64,000 bases of DNA from Gymnogyps californianus (Eukaryota; Chordata; Aves; Accipitriformes; Cathartidae): the NCBI RefSeq assembly GCF_018139145.2, contig NC_059471.1:209827494-209891493 (forward strand), in the 5' to 3' direction. The notes below the pieces were generated by a model. The model did no database searches, was not told the DNA's origin, and worked only from the letters and a program-made list of their open reading frames with translations. Both the position numbers and the translations under genes were made by a program. Positions 37,268 through 48,559 of the stretch are shown here, piece by piece; position 1 is the first letter of the stretch, and every line of letters begins with the position of its first letter.

Positions 37268-38094
37268 GTCTGGATGAGACCTTACCTTGGCAAAGCTAAA
37301 AGTCTATAAAAGGGCAAAGGCCACTTTATATTTGCGCTGTTTCTTTGTGTGGTTTTTTTCTTCATGTGCGCCAGGCAGTAGTCACTGGATGAGGAAAGGC
37401 TAGATGGACCTTTTGTCTGATCTGTAAAGGTAACCTTCACATCCTGATTTGTCAGGTTCAACACACTGTGTTGTCTGATATCTGTGGAGAATGAGGGTCA
37501 TTTTTGCCAGTCAGCAGTGAATGCGATTTTTTTTGCTAAGTACTGTTTTAACAGTGTTAAACAGTTAATATGTTCAGCAGACATCAACAACATAGCTCCA
37601 GAAACAAATGTAACTACAGGAATTTATTTCAGCCCAGGACTCAGGCATCTTCCTTTCTCCGTCATTTTTCCAGGAAGCACCTAGTCATGTGGTCATAAAA
37701 CTAGGAGCCAGGGGCTTATAAGTACTGATTTTCACTGTTTTCCTCTGTAACTTTGGACATTTTGAGGGAAGTAAGCCTCTAAAATCAGCAGTAAGTTTCA
37801 GATGTTATTACTTAAACATAGAATATCAAAACATGGTTTGTAATTCCCATGCTTTTTAATTTATCAAGCATACAAAGAAAAACTATGTTATACAAAACGT
37901 TATACCTTCCAGCCTCAATGTAATATTAATAAACTACAGATTACAACTATACGCGAGAAAAAATAAGTATCCACACATTGTATACTGTATTCTATACACT
38001 TTCCATCTTGTCTGCCACTTGAGATAGGATTTCAAAGTCATGCATAACCCTTCATTCACAGGGCTTATGCAAGCTTGCATTCATGGATGAAACT

Positions 38095-38200
38095 CATACT
38101 CACTATGTGTATGGGAAAAAGCACTTTATATAATCCTCATAAATCCTGTAGTGATGTGAGTGCTGTTTCAGCTGAGACATTGCAAGGGAAAATGAAAGAT
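38095..38200 (-). mobile_element. Possible MIR/L2-type fragment, antisense
   Basis: AAAGCACTTTATATAATCCT then CATAAATCCTGTAGTGATGT and TGCTGTTTCAGCTGAGACA follow the order of the antisense MIR/L2 phrase set (AGCACTT..ATTTAATCCTCAC..CCTGTGAGGT..TTTACAGATGAG). The similarity is weak and by memory. Confidence 0.35.
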
Positions 38201-41200
38201 CAGATTCCAACTGCATGTGTTAATTAGATAATATTGCTTTTTGTACCATTGTTATCTCAAGGGACTTGTATAAGAATAGACAAATGTGTAGTTGATTGGA
38301 ATATTAACTGATCGCCTCTGGAGGCCTAAGTTAAAGTCCTACCAAGAGTCAAATGCATTTAGTTATCCCTCTTAATTGTCCATTAGACAAAACCGTGACT
38401 TAATGTGGTAAAACTGGTTCTTTTTGTTCAAGGAGAGGTCAAGGGCTGGACTGACAGAGATACTGTAGTTCAGGCCTGAGATGTGCTGGAAGGTTTGGAA
38501 GGAGGAATCCAGCAGAGCTTCTTCTAGTACTATGCCCTGCTTAAGCAAACGCATCTCCATGGGGTAGTGAGGAGAAAAACTGGAAGAGCACCAGGAGCTA
38601 TTTACACAACTGGAACCATTCCATCCTCAGTCAAGTGAAGCAAATAGCTGTAAAAGCGTTCTCTATTTCAGCCATCCAAAAGCAACACAACAAAGTGGAC
38701 CTCATGAGAAGTGAGTTGCCATGGGCACACAAGTGTCTAACTGGGAGAACACCCACATACACTGAACTTTGGTTCAGCAAATCCTAACTCTACTTCTTTT
38801 TAGTGCAAGTGTTTATGTCACTCAAGTTTAAAAGCAACCTAGGAGCTTCAGGAGAAACATGTGGAACCACTGGATAGGTCCACCTCTGAGATGAGTCAGG
38901 AAAGAAGCAAATACAACATCCAGCTTAGACAGAGGTGGGATATCCTGTTTTCTCACACCAGGCTCCACAGACACTGGTTGCACTTGACTAGCCCTTCAAG
39001 TCTGTGTACCTAACCTAACACGAGCTGCCCAGTGTTCAATTCTCAGGGTGTCTTCAGATAAATTCTGATAGGGATGGATAGTTCTTGTAGTTAATTCTAG
39101 CACCAGCACCAAAAACTTGTGTGAAAAAGTCTTTGGAGATACTCCGAGTTTTTAAAATCTCACTTACCCATGGTTGTTCAGTTTCAAACATGGGTAACAG
39201 GTTTCTTCCTCTGCTTGACTAACTATAAAACCCAGGGGCAACCAAGCAGAATTTGACCAGACTAGTTGAACAGTAAAGTCCTGCTTTTACACTTTTTTAA
39301 AGCTGGACCAAATGAAAGAGGTAATTTTCCTTGTGGATGCTCCTGCATGTTCTTTTTTTTTGGAAACAAATTATTCAGGTTTTTTTCAATTGAATGAGGC
39401 ATGAACATAAATTCCTGTAACGACACAGCCATTCAGTGCCAAATGCAATAAAACCTCATGACAACAAAAGAAATGATTATTCATAAGTCGTAATTTAACT
39501 CTGCTGCCTCCCTTCCTCCCAAGCAAGCTTCCTTCTATCTCTGCAGTGCCTCCAGCCTTCCCTTCCACCCCTCATAAAAGAAGGGATTGGAAAAGAGATT
39601 CTTAATCCATGGCCAATGCCTTTCCTCAGGCTTTTTTTGGACTTGCATCTTTCTGAAGAACACAACCCTTTGCCAACTGCCAAAGCAGAGGTTTCATCTC
39701 AGAGTCCAATAATCTAACCTGGAACACACTCGTCTAAAGAACGTGTTCCACAATAACCTCCCACAACAATTTTATGACCCAGCCAAGACAGATCAAGACT
39801 TACTTTTTGGAAAACATGATCTGCAGCTATGTTACTTTGAGATGTGATCTCCAAAATAAGCAGTTCAAGTATTTAATCTAGGAACACCTAGTTACTATAG
39901 GTCGTTGTTCTAGTTCAGCTGGGGTTAAGCTTCTCTCTAAGAGAGTTCTACATGTATATTCAATTTTGGCTTTAGGAAACATTGTACCACAGGAATTGTA
40001 TTTCTTCAAATAAAGTATAGCACAGAAGACACAGTGCAGAACGCAGTCTTACTGTGATATCACCAGGTAGTAAAAATAATAGCCTCTACCCAATATATAC
40101 TTTATCACTCTCTGATTGGTCATCTCCAGATTTCTCCCTTCTTGAATTCCCAGAAAATCCTAATGTGCCTCCCATCAGGAATTATTGCCTCACTGTATCA
40201 GGAAGCCCATACATCAAATACATAGCTACAATACAAATCAGAAAATGCAGAGAATTTTCAGAATAAATAAATGACAAAGTATGGATGTGTGGGCACAGTA
40301 ATGAGACCCTGAACTGTGTAGTGCATCTGAGAAAACTGAGAAGCTTGGATTAGGTTAGGTCAGATTAAATCTAAGAACAACATTTACAGTGAAATCTGGG
40401 CAATTTTTAATTTATTTTTTCCTTCTTCTTTTTTGACAAATGGTAGCTCTCTTGAGTTCTGTGTCCAGAAAATTTTATGAGGTTGGAAGGAAAAGGGTTA
40501 ATTTTTTAAATCTGCCTTAAAGAGAAACAGGAACAAAGTCTCTTTTTTTACTCAATAGTCTTAGAATTCATCCAGAATTTGGAAAACACAGGCTCAAATT
40601 TTGTTTCTAACAACAAGAAGTAATTCAAATCTTTCTCCTCCCATAGCAATCCTCTCACCGTTTGATAAATCAGGGTATGATTTCAAATGAATATGGCAAT
40701 CTTATAATGTCAGAAATTTTGGAGGTGTATTCTAGTTTCTCTTCTGAGAACTTTGAGTTAAATATACATTATCCCATACAAAAATATTAACACTAGTTCT
40801 CCCACGTACTTTTTTTGAGACACTCACCTGGGAAGTGATAACTATGCTCCACTCTTGTGAATGTTTATTTATAGAAAGTGGAAGAGCTCAACCATGATGC
40901 TGCCATGAAGCTGCACTTGGGGGCGGGGCAGGGGCTGGGGTGTGAAGTAGGTTCAGATGTCTTCAGGCAGAGTGATGCATTGAACCTGAACCTGACTCTG
41001 ACCCTAAAAACCCGTTGAATCCTGCCCCAGGGTTTGATAGCCTATACTGACAGGGTATTGAATCAGAAGGAGGGTCAAGCTGTTTTCCAATAGTAGCTTT
41101 TCTCAGAAGAACTCTAAGTCTATCTCTTTTCTTTTAGTTTGGGTTTATCAGACAAAAGAACACATTTTCAGGTTTTTGCCTTTCCAGATCTGAACTGATT

Positions 41201-42310
41201 TTCTTCCTGTACCTAGTCATATGCCATCATCTTTTTCTCTCTCTCTCCTTTTGATTCAGTTGTGGAACTAAAATAAGCAAATTACATATTATTTTCACAG
41301 CCCCCTCACAATCTCTGCCAGCTGTCTAATCGTTATCAAGTCTTTTGTGGGCCTCACAGTCGAGATGACTGCAGGAAAGACTGGAGGAAGGAGAGCGCAA
41401 ACACTAGCTGTGTCCATCAACGCACAAAGGTGGCACAGAGCATCACCCCAGACTACGTCACATGGGACTGGAGTGATAGGCAACAGAAACCCAAACTGAA
41501 TAGGGATAAAGCTGATGCTTTGACAGCAGGAAAGAGATAATGGACACAGGATGACCTGTCTGTGCTCAGTCTTGGTGGGACAAAAGGAGGTTCCTCCATG
41601 GATGCCAAAGGCCTGACTCTGAGTAGTCAAGTCACCTTCAAGATAAGGGGGTGTAGTTTTCTTGTCAATCACATATAAAACAGGACTTCAGAAAAGCAGT
41701 CTAGTACCTCTGAAGAGGCTGCACTGTTCAAGAATAATATGTGATATGTTTTACTAGTTTGGATGCTTTGGGGTACTTCTGTAACTCAATTCCCCTCCTG
41801 CTTTTATGTAACACTTACTGGCTGTTTTCCCTTTCCCAACACCAGAACGATTCATATGAGAAAGCCAGCCAATTTTTCTCTATTAAAAAAGAATCAGGAT
41901 TGTAAGAACCCTAAAATTACATAAAATATTCAGCCAAAATGTTAAAAATTGTCCCCTCATTAAGAAAAGGCATATCTTCAGTTCCAAGGAGACAACGTGC
42001 CATCTAGTATTATGCATTCAAGAGATGCAGAAATGCTAAATTAGACTGGCTTGTGATATTAACAGAACGTTCACATTACACATTTGTGCTGCAGTAATTC
42101 CCCCGATTTGGCCTTTAAATTGCCTCAGCTACTGTAGCAGTACAAAGTAGTGCAGAAACAATGAAGAATTTTCACATACTACACTTCCAGTGACTGCGGC
42201 AGTGGTCTTGTTGCAGTAAACACAGCGAGGGTTACAGTCTCGGTCTGAACAAATTTGCCCGTTAATATCATTGCAACTACTATCTCTGTCAGAGAAGATT
42301 GAATGGCTAT

Positions 42311-42344
42311 TTCATTTCATTTTATTTATTTTATTATTTTATTT
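42311..42344 (+). repeat. (ATTTT)n / (TTTCA)n simple repeat
   Basis: TTCATTTCATTTTATTTATT followed by more TTTTATT units: an impure pentamer-like run, AT-rich. Confidence 0.75.
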
Positions 42345-43083
42345 GGAAGTTACTGGGAAGGCTGTGACAAGCCCTATCCCATTGTTACACTGTCATTAAG
42401 TCACAGAGGTCTAAGCCAACCCTGGGGAATTTTTAAGAGCTTTGCTGATTCTGCATGCCCAACTGTGTGAACAGAGCTTAAGAACTTGGGTTTCATGTGG
42501 AAAAAAATGTTTTTCTCCCATAGCTTTGTGGTAATTGACTTTGGGAAAAAGAGGACTTCAACTTTGCAAGTTTTAAGTCATTTAAGAAAGTCGCAATAAA
42601 TATATTGAGTAAAATTATCTGCTCCTGATAGCTGCAATCTTGGCATGTTCTTAAAATACCCACAGTCTGAGTAACTATGCTGGTGATGTATTGAAGCTTT
42701 GTGGACTCTGCAAGCTATGTTTACATTTTTAATGGTTAAAAAGTCAATATTCACACTGTATATATTCAAGACATAATGAAATCATGCTACACTTTCCCTG
42801 CTTCATCACAAAAATCTCGAGACAGGTTAAAAAAAAAAATTAAAATATTCAGTGTATTACTCTTTTTTCTTGGAAAAAAGTATCTCTAGGGGAGGCCATA
42901 TTGTATTGTCTTAAGGCCCAGCTTTAAGGAGTGGAAGTTCAGGATGTTTGGGACCTACTGGGACTGTGCTGTTTGTTTGTGATCTTACCCAAGTTGGCTG
43001 GTTTGGAGCAGCAAGAGATGGTGTCTGCAGAAAGATCTGTCATTCATGTTAAAGATCACTTCTTCACCAGAGTGACTTAAAAA

Positions 43084-43490
43084 GAAAGGAGAGGAAAGGA
43101 GAGGAAAGGAGAGGAAAGGAGAGGAAAGGAGAGGAAAGGAGAGGAAAGGAGAGGAAAGGAGAGGAAAGGAGAGGAAAGGAGAGGAAAGGAGAGGAGAGGA
43201 AAGGAGAGGAAAGGAGAGGAAAGGAGAGGAAAGGAGAGGAAAGGAGAGGAAAGGAGAGGAAAGGAGAGGAAAGGAGAGGAAAGGAGAGGAAAGGAAAGGA
43301 AAGGAAAGGAAAGGAAAGGAAAGGAAAGGAAAGGAAAGGAAAGGAAAGGAAAGGAAAGGAAAGGAAAGGAAAGGAAAGGAAAGGAAAAGGAAAGGAAAGG
43401 AAAGGAAAGGAAAGGAAAGGAAAGGAAAGGAAAGGAAAGGAAAGGAAAGGAAAGGAAAGGAGAGGAAAGGAGAGGAAAGGAGAGGAAAGG
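43084..43490 (+). repeat. Polypurine satellite: AAAGG pentamer and GAGGAAAGGA decamer blocks
   Basis: About 407 bases contain only A and G on the plus strand. It is not uniform. Block A (about 43089-43190) is the decamer GAGGAAAGGA. A junction GAGGAGAGGA at 43191-43200 shifts the phase by five bases. Block B (43201-43290) is the decamer in the new phase. Block C (about 43291-43460) is the plain pentamer AAAGG, with one extra A at 43385-43390 that shifts phase again. Block D (43461-43490) is the decamer once more. The decamer is two pentamers with one A-to-G change, so the blocks record separate rounds of expansion. Such mirror-symmetric purine tracts can form triplex DNA and are hard to assemble correctly. 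Confidence 0.97.
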
Positions 43491-43499
43491 AAACTTACT

Positions 43500-45510
43500 C
43501 CAGGTTCATGTTAAAAAAAAAACCAAACAGGAAAAACCTTATGAATCCACTTATAGTTTTGGGGTCACAAGTCCCTAATTTGTTTTCCATGTAGAATATT
43601 TATGGTGGGACAGTTTTGATCTCTTTGCAGAAGAATGTTGCAATAGTAATATCAGAAAGAAAGTGACTTTGCTGGAGGTAGGTTTATTTTTCATTTTCAC
43701 ATTGCAGGGGTCTGACCCTTCTCCTTAATGCCTTTGTCATTCAAGTTATTATTCTGCAGAGACCACTGGTCCAAATTCAAGTGATATATTTGACTTACTA
43801 TTTTGTACACTTTTTTGCTGGTTTTATTCTTTTCATGGATGTGTTTTTCAGAATTACTTCAAGTACAACTTACTTGTTCATATTTCCAAACTGTTATGAG
43901 TATATTTCTAAAGCTTCTCACATCCCAAAGGAGATGTCAGTCTCTACCATAAGACTGTTATATGGTAACCAATTTACCAGTAGTCATCTTTGCAAAATTA
44001 CCTTTCTGGAGTTGTTTTAAGATTTTCCGAACCCATGGCACAAAAATCAACATAATAGAGAGTATTGAACATTTTATGGGGTGTGTATGAATGAGTGTCT
44101 GGGAAAGGTCAAGCTTCCATAAGGCGTATCAGCCACCGGTGGAGCAGGAGAAATGTGCTCTGCTCCATTCTTGTCCCACCTCATCACTCTTTTTTTGTAC
44201 GAGAGCTGAATTAACTTTTTGAGTGTCTGCTCTCCAATGGAAAATGTGAAAGCCACCAATATGGGCAGTGGATGATAACAATATGGCCAATGGTAGTTTG
44301 TTTATAATTTTTTAAACTAATCTGTATTTCTGCCTAAAAAGCAGAACTAACAGTCCTACCCTATTACCTATTCTCAGTATTTAAACCAGGCTTCATTATT
44401 TCTTTCAACTTGACCATCACGTTCTTGAAAAGCTCCTTTTAAATACTGTCAAGACTATGCCAATATAGACAACATTTCTCCAGGTCATGCACTGTCTCCC
44501 AAATTTTTCTTCCTGTGGGCTGATACTCCACTGCATTCCTCTCTTGCCACTTTTCTTGTGCTTCAGCTGCAAACTCTCTGGCTGTGTCTGTGTTACAAAC
44601 AATGGACAAAGAGTGTTCTGTGCTCCTGACCTCCAATGACATGGCATGGCCTGCCTTCACACACTTCATCTAGCTTCTCTCCAAAGAAAACCAGGATGAA
44701 AATACCCAAACTGCCCATGGGAAACAGACCAGACATGTGCTCTCTCTTGAATTGTGCCCAGGTATTGTCTGGACAATGCTAAATGGCACAAGGCAAAACA
44801 CTGGCAGGGAGCACAGCAACTGTTAAATAACATAGATATTGGTGTCCTCATGCTCTGACTTGCTCCCTGGTCATGACTTTTTAGACTATTTACTAGTATA
44901 GGCATAGTCTCTGGGGCTGGGACCAACTTTTATTTTTGTTGGTGAAACAGTGTTAGCCCAACAGGTTCTTTACTACTGACGAACGCTCTTTGGAATGATG
45001 GAAATAGTATCCTATTACTATAGTACACTTCTGATTTTTCTGGGAAACCTAGCTTGTGAAACTAGAGTAAGATGAAATGGAGTTTGTAGTGATTCTTTTC
45101 TGCAGTTTTTAAAATTATTATTATTTTTCTTTCTGTAACCTGAAACAAAAAGACTTGGAGTCTTCTGAGTGAAACTACTAAAAATGTCCATAATATCTTC
45201 TGTTCCACTGGCAAACAGAGAATAATTTTTCTTTCTGAGTACCATCGAAAGTGTGGCTATCCACACAGCCCCTGTCAAGAAATAATATGGATGATCTAAG
45301 AGAAAGAAAAGCAAATCAGGAAACTGCCTGCAGAGATAAGAGGGAGGAGGATTTAAAAGGGTAGTGTTTCCATAAATCAAGGCAACCGGTGACAGCTTTA
45401 AAGTAAGGGTCAAAAACATTGCGAGAGGTGTCACTTGGATAAGAAGTTAATCCAAGTTTCCATCTCTCTGCCTTTAGTGCTTGTTCAAGTGGAAGTTAAA
45501 GATCCCATGG
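43500..45510. other. Non-coding DNA, no gene seen
   Basis: AT-rich sequence. Open frames up to 138 codons on the minus strand (45018-45434) read as Leu/Phe-rich strings with poly-Asn and have no recognised domain. Confidence 0.5.
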
Positions 45511-45515
45511 CATTA

Positions 45516-45575
45516 TTTCAGGATCATAAGAGATTGATATCCTGCCCAAATTCTCTCTTTCAGGATCATCAGAGA
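45516..45575 (+). repeat. 18-bp direct repeat, 17 of 18 identical, 42-bp offset
   Basis: TTTCAGGATCATAAGAGA (45516-45533) and TTTCAGGATCATCAGAGA (45558-45575) differ by one base. The 24 bases between them are not related. It is likely a small local duplication. Confidence 0.85.
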
Positions 45576-46739
45576 CCTCTGCACCAGTATCAATACACAC
45601 AGATTTATGCGATTGCTATAAACAAAGGAACACATTTGTCTGCATACCATTGCTACAGTTTATTCAACTTGTTTGCATGGCAGCAGAGAATGTTAAATTG
45701 GCAGAAGAATGCTGAGTAGTGTACATTGCAAAACCCATCAGGATGGGTTTGCAATGAGAAAAGTGAAAAAAAAACATAACAGAACTCTTTATCACAGAGG
45801 ATTCCAAACAGCCATGAAAACTGAGCATCAGAACATCCCAATAGCTACTAACCCAAATAAGAGGTTTTGAACAAGTTTGTCAAAAATTCCCTGACATGTA
45901 CTGTATATGGAATTATGTTGCCACATCCTAATAGAAATTAAAGTTTCCACCTCAAAAAGAAAATGACATTTATACCATTCTCTTGGGAGTTTGAAACCGA
46001 AGAGCTGAAATGCCAACATCATAATTTAAGGACTGAGATTTTGCATCGCCTTACACAGAGTAGCCTTTACTCACAGGGACATCCTTTAATTGAGAATTAT
46101 TTTCTTGCAAATGAATTCAGTTGGTAGGTTTTGAAATAGAAAATATATGAAATAATTGGCCTAAGGAGAAGGGAAATGGTGCTTGTGTTTCAGTGAAGCA
46201 GAAGTCAAATATCTGTGCTACTCCCACAACATATCATCAACAGCATAGGTAGGAGCTCTGATTTAAAAATGTAAAAAAAACCCTCTTTAAACTGATCTGT
46301 AGAAAGCAAACCTCTAGTTTAGGTATGACTCAATCCTGATTCACCCTTCCTTAATTTTCCTGGAAATCAGCTGAGTTGCTAAAGAGCTTTCATGAGTAAG
46401 AAATCTATCAAGTGAGCTTTTTGAAAGTAGATAAAAGTGATTCCATATTACTTTGTTTAAAAAAAAGAAAAAGGGATTCTGTGTTAATATTATTTCCATA
46501 AATAATTTTAGCAGATATATACAAACTAGCTAGTGAAGCATGGTGCTCAGGAAAGGGAAACTGAAGGCAGTGTTAATATGATTTCATGTCTGTAATGTTG
46601 CCATCAGTCTTACCCTTCTATTTTCATTATCCAAATGGAAATGGGGGAAAAAAAGGTCAGGGAAGTGACATTTTTCAGTATTAATAGCAAAAAGGAAATT
46701 AACTTGAAGGCATTTAATGGCTGGAAAAATTGAAAATTC

Positions 46740-46805
46740 TGAGTCTGATTTTCCTCTTACACCAGTTTTACACCAGTAGAACTAACTCCAAGGGATCAGG
46801 CTGTT
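46740..46805. repeat. Possible old amniote repeat fragment (TTACACCAGT type)
   Basis: GAGTCTGATTTTCCTC, then TTACACCAG twice (46757-46776), then AACTAACTCCAAGGGATCAG. This resembles an old repeat, recalled from sauropsid genomes, that carries TTACACCAGTGTAA and AACTCCATTG words after TCTGATCT. Family not named. Confidence 0.35.
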
Positions 46806-47848
46806 GGACGAGCCTCAGGGCATCCTTCCCAGAATGATGATGAAGTGGAAAGGAGTTTCTTTAGGTGGTTGAGTTCCTGTCTAAATGACTATTTGAATGT
46901 TAAAGAGATTTTGCTCTAATTGTACTGTAGATAATCTGCAGTATTGCATAGAAGCCTTTATTATTCAAATCTAAATAGAATAAATCTTTTTGGAAGACCC
47001 TTTTGGCCTCCATTAAGTTAGTTCTAACATATCCCAATGGAGTGAAAACAGTTCTTTCTAAAGGGAATAATATTGCAGGTGGAAGGAGGAATTTAAGTGG
47101 CTGCTCTAAGGGAACACACAAGCTGGAGAGGTTAGGATGGGGGAAAAAATTTTGTATGCCAATTCTCACAGTCCCTGGGGTGGCAACAAGAAGATTTGTG
47201 TCTGTGTGAGATGATTTCAGTTTTAAATTGAAACACATGTGCTAGTGAGTTTGAAGCAAACTGACAGTATCTTGTTAATAGAACTGGAAATTACAAGCAG
47301 CAGGAATGGCATGACCCTACAGAGCACTACTGTATAATCTATTTATCGAGATAACAATAAAGGAAGAATCAATAACATTAAAACAGTGGGATTTCTTCCT
47401 AGGTAAGAAGTAAATAAAGGGGAAAAAAGGCTTCCTGATTGATGCTTCAGTGATTCCCCAGATTACGGTAACTGACTTTTGCTTTGATAGCTAATTTCTG
47501 GAGGACACTGAGAGGCTGCTTTTCTGAAAAGGTGTTGAGATAGCAGAAAGGTTTAAACATTTGAAAAGTGTTCAGCTGCAGTCATGACAACTAAATGCAG
47601 ATTCAATACTCCAACTAACTAATCTATGGTTTCTTACAGTGATGAAGCTGTGAAGATTAATTCAGCAAGATAGCAGAAAACTGTCAAAAGGGTCGTTACT
47701 GATGCACTGTATGTTTGGAGTCATTTGAAAGACAAATTAAGCATATAATGATATTTTAAAATATGCAAATGCCTACCATTAATAGCACTTTTGAATTGCA
47801 AAGGAAGATTATTAGTTTAGTCCCGGAACCTTTATATTACATGCAGAT

Positions 47849-47868
47849 TGTAACAGTTTGCTGTTACA
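47849..47868. repeat. Perfect hairpin: 8-bp arms, 4-base loop
   Basis: TGTAACAG, loop TTTG, then CTGTTACA. An octamer-like ATGCAAAT lies at 47763-47770 and a CATTAATA word at 47776-47783, so the neighbourhood contains several transcription-factor-like words. No RNA gene is supported. Confidence 0.85.
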
Positions 47869-48429
47869 TGAATATTGTATACGATCTTTAAAATAGTCAT
47901 GGGCAGCACAGCTGGAGACAGTAGGCATCACAGCTGTCTGGGAATTTGTTTAAGCTCTTATGTTTGCAATGAGTACCAGAGTAGCTATTGCCACCTCACT
48001 GATGAATGCATCACTCAGTGTAAATAAATCCCGTGTAATTTCTTAAGTGTTTTCCTGTGTTATCCAAGAGTAGAGGGAAGAAAGAGTGTCAAAATGTCAG
48101 TGAGAGGCAAGAAAAAAAATATCAGCTGCCCTTTCTAAAGAAATAAATCACTGTCTATAGAAATACCGTATTAAGAAGTGACTCTTCAGGTAAATTACAT
48201 TTATTTTGAAAACTTCATTGAATGTTGATGAGCTGCAAAAAAAATTAATAAGATGTTTTGTGTGTTTGAGTAAGTGAAAATAAATAATAATCCCCCAAAA
48301 AAACAATTTTATTTGGGATAGAGCCAAAAAATGACTTGCTGATCTGAGAAAATATATTTTGTTTTGAAATGGGAGAAAGAGCTCTTCTGAGCAGTGAACA
48401 AAGAAATCAATCATTCACAGCTAGCTGCA

Positions 48430-48550
48430 GATGTCAGAGCACTTTAAGCAAGAACCATAGTTCCCATATTACAGGTACGGTGGCAATTTGACTTCATTGC
48501 AACCGCTCTGTGAGTCTAGGATCAGTGTGGGAACAGAGCTGGAACATGTT
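48430..48550 (-). mobile_element. Possible MIR-like fragment, antisense
   Basis: AGAGCACTTTAAGCAAGAAC, CCCATATTACAGGTACGG and GTGTGGGAACAGAGCTGGAA partly follow the antisense MIR order (AGCACTTAA..CCCATTTTACAGATGAG..GGCAGAGCTGGGA). The match is weak and patchy. Confidence 0.3.
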
Positions 48551-48559
48551 TGGTCTCCC

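Larger units (their letters stand above)
37270..43080. other. Non-coding DNA, no gene seen
   Basis: AT-rich sequence. It includes a GGGGCGGGGCAGGGGCTGGGG G-run at about 40919-40939, which could form a G-quadruplex, and an ATTTT-type simple repeat at 42311-42344. A 125-codon minus-strand frame (41295-41672) has no recognised motif. No exon is supported. Confidence 0.5.

Noticed and set aside
41295..41672. 125-codon minus-strand frame
   Set aside because: The Pro/Leu/Cys-rich string has no recognisable domain and no supporting exon signals.
43084..43490. Possible CRISPR-like or coding repeat array
   Set aside because: There are no spacers; it is a pure A/G simple satellite.
45018..45434. 138-codon minus-strand frame
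   Set aside because: Leu/Phe-rich with an Asn run from an ATT/TTA-rich stretch; no membrane topology or motif convincing enough to call.
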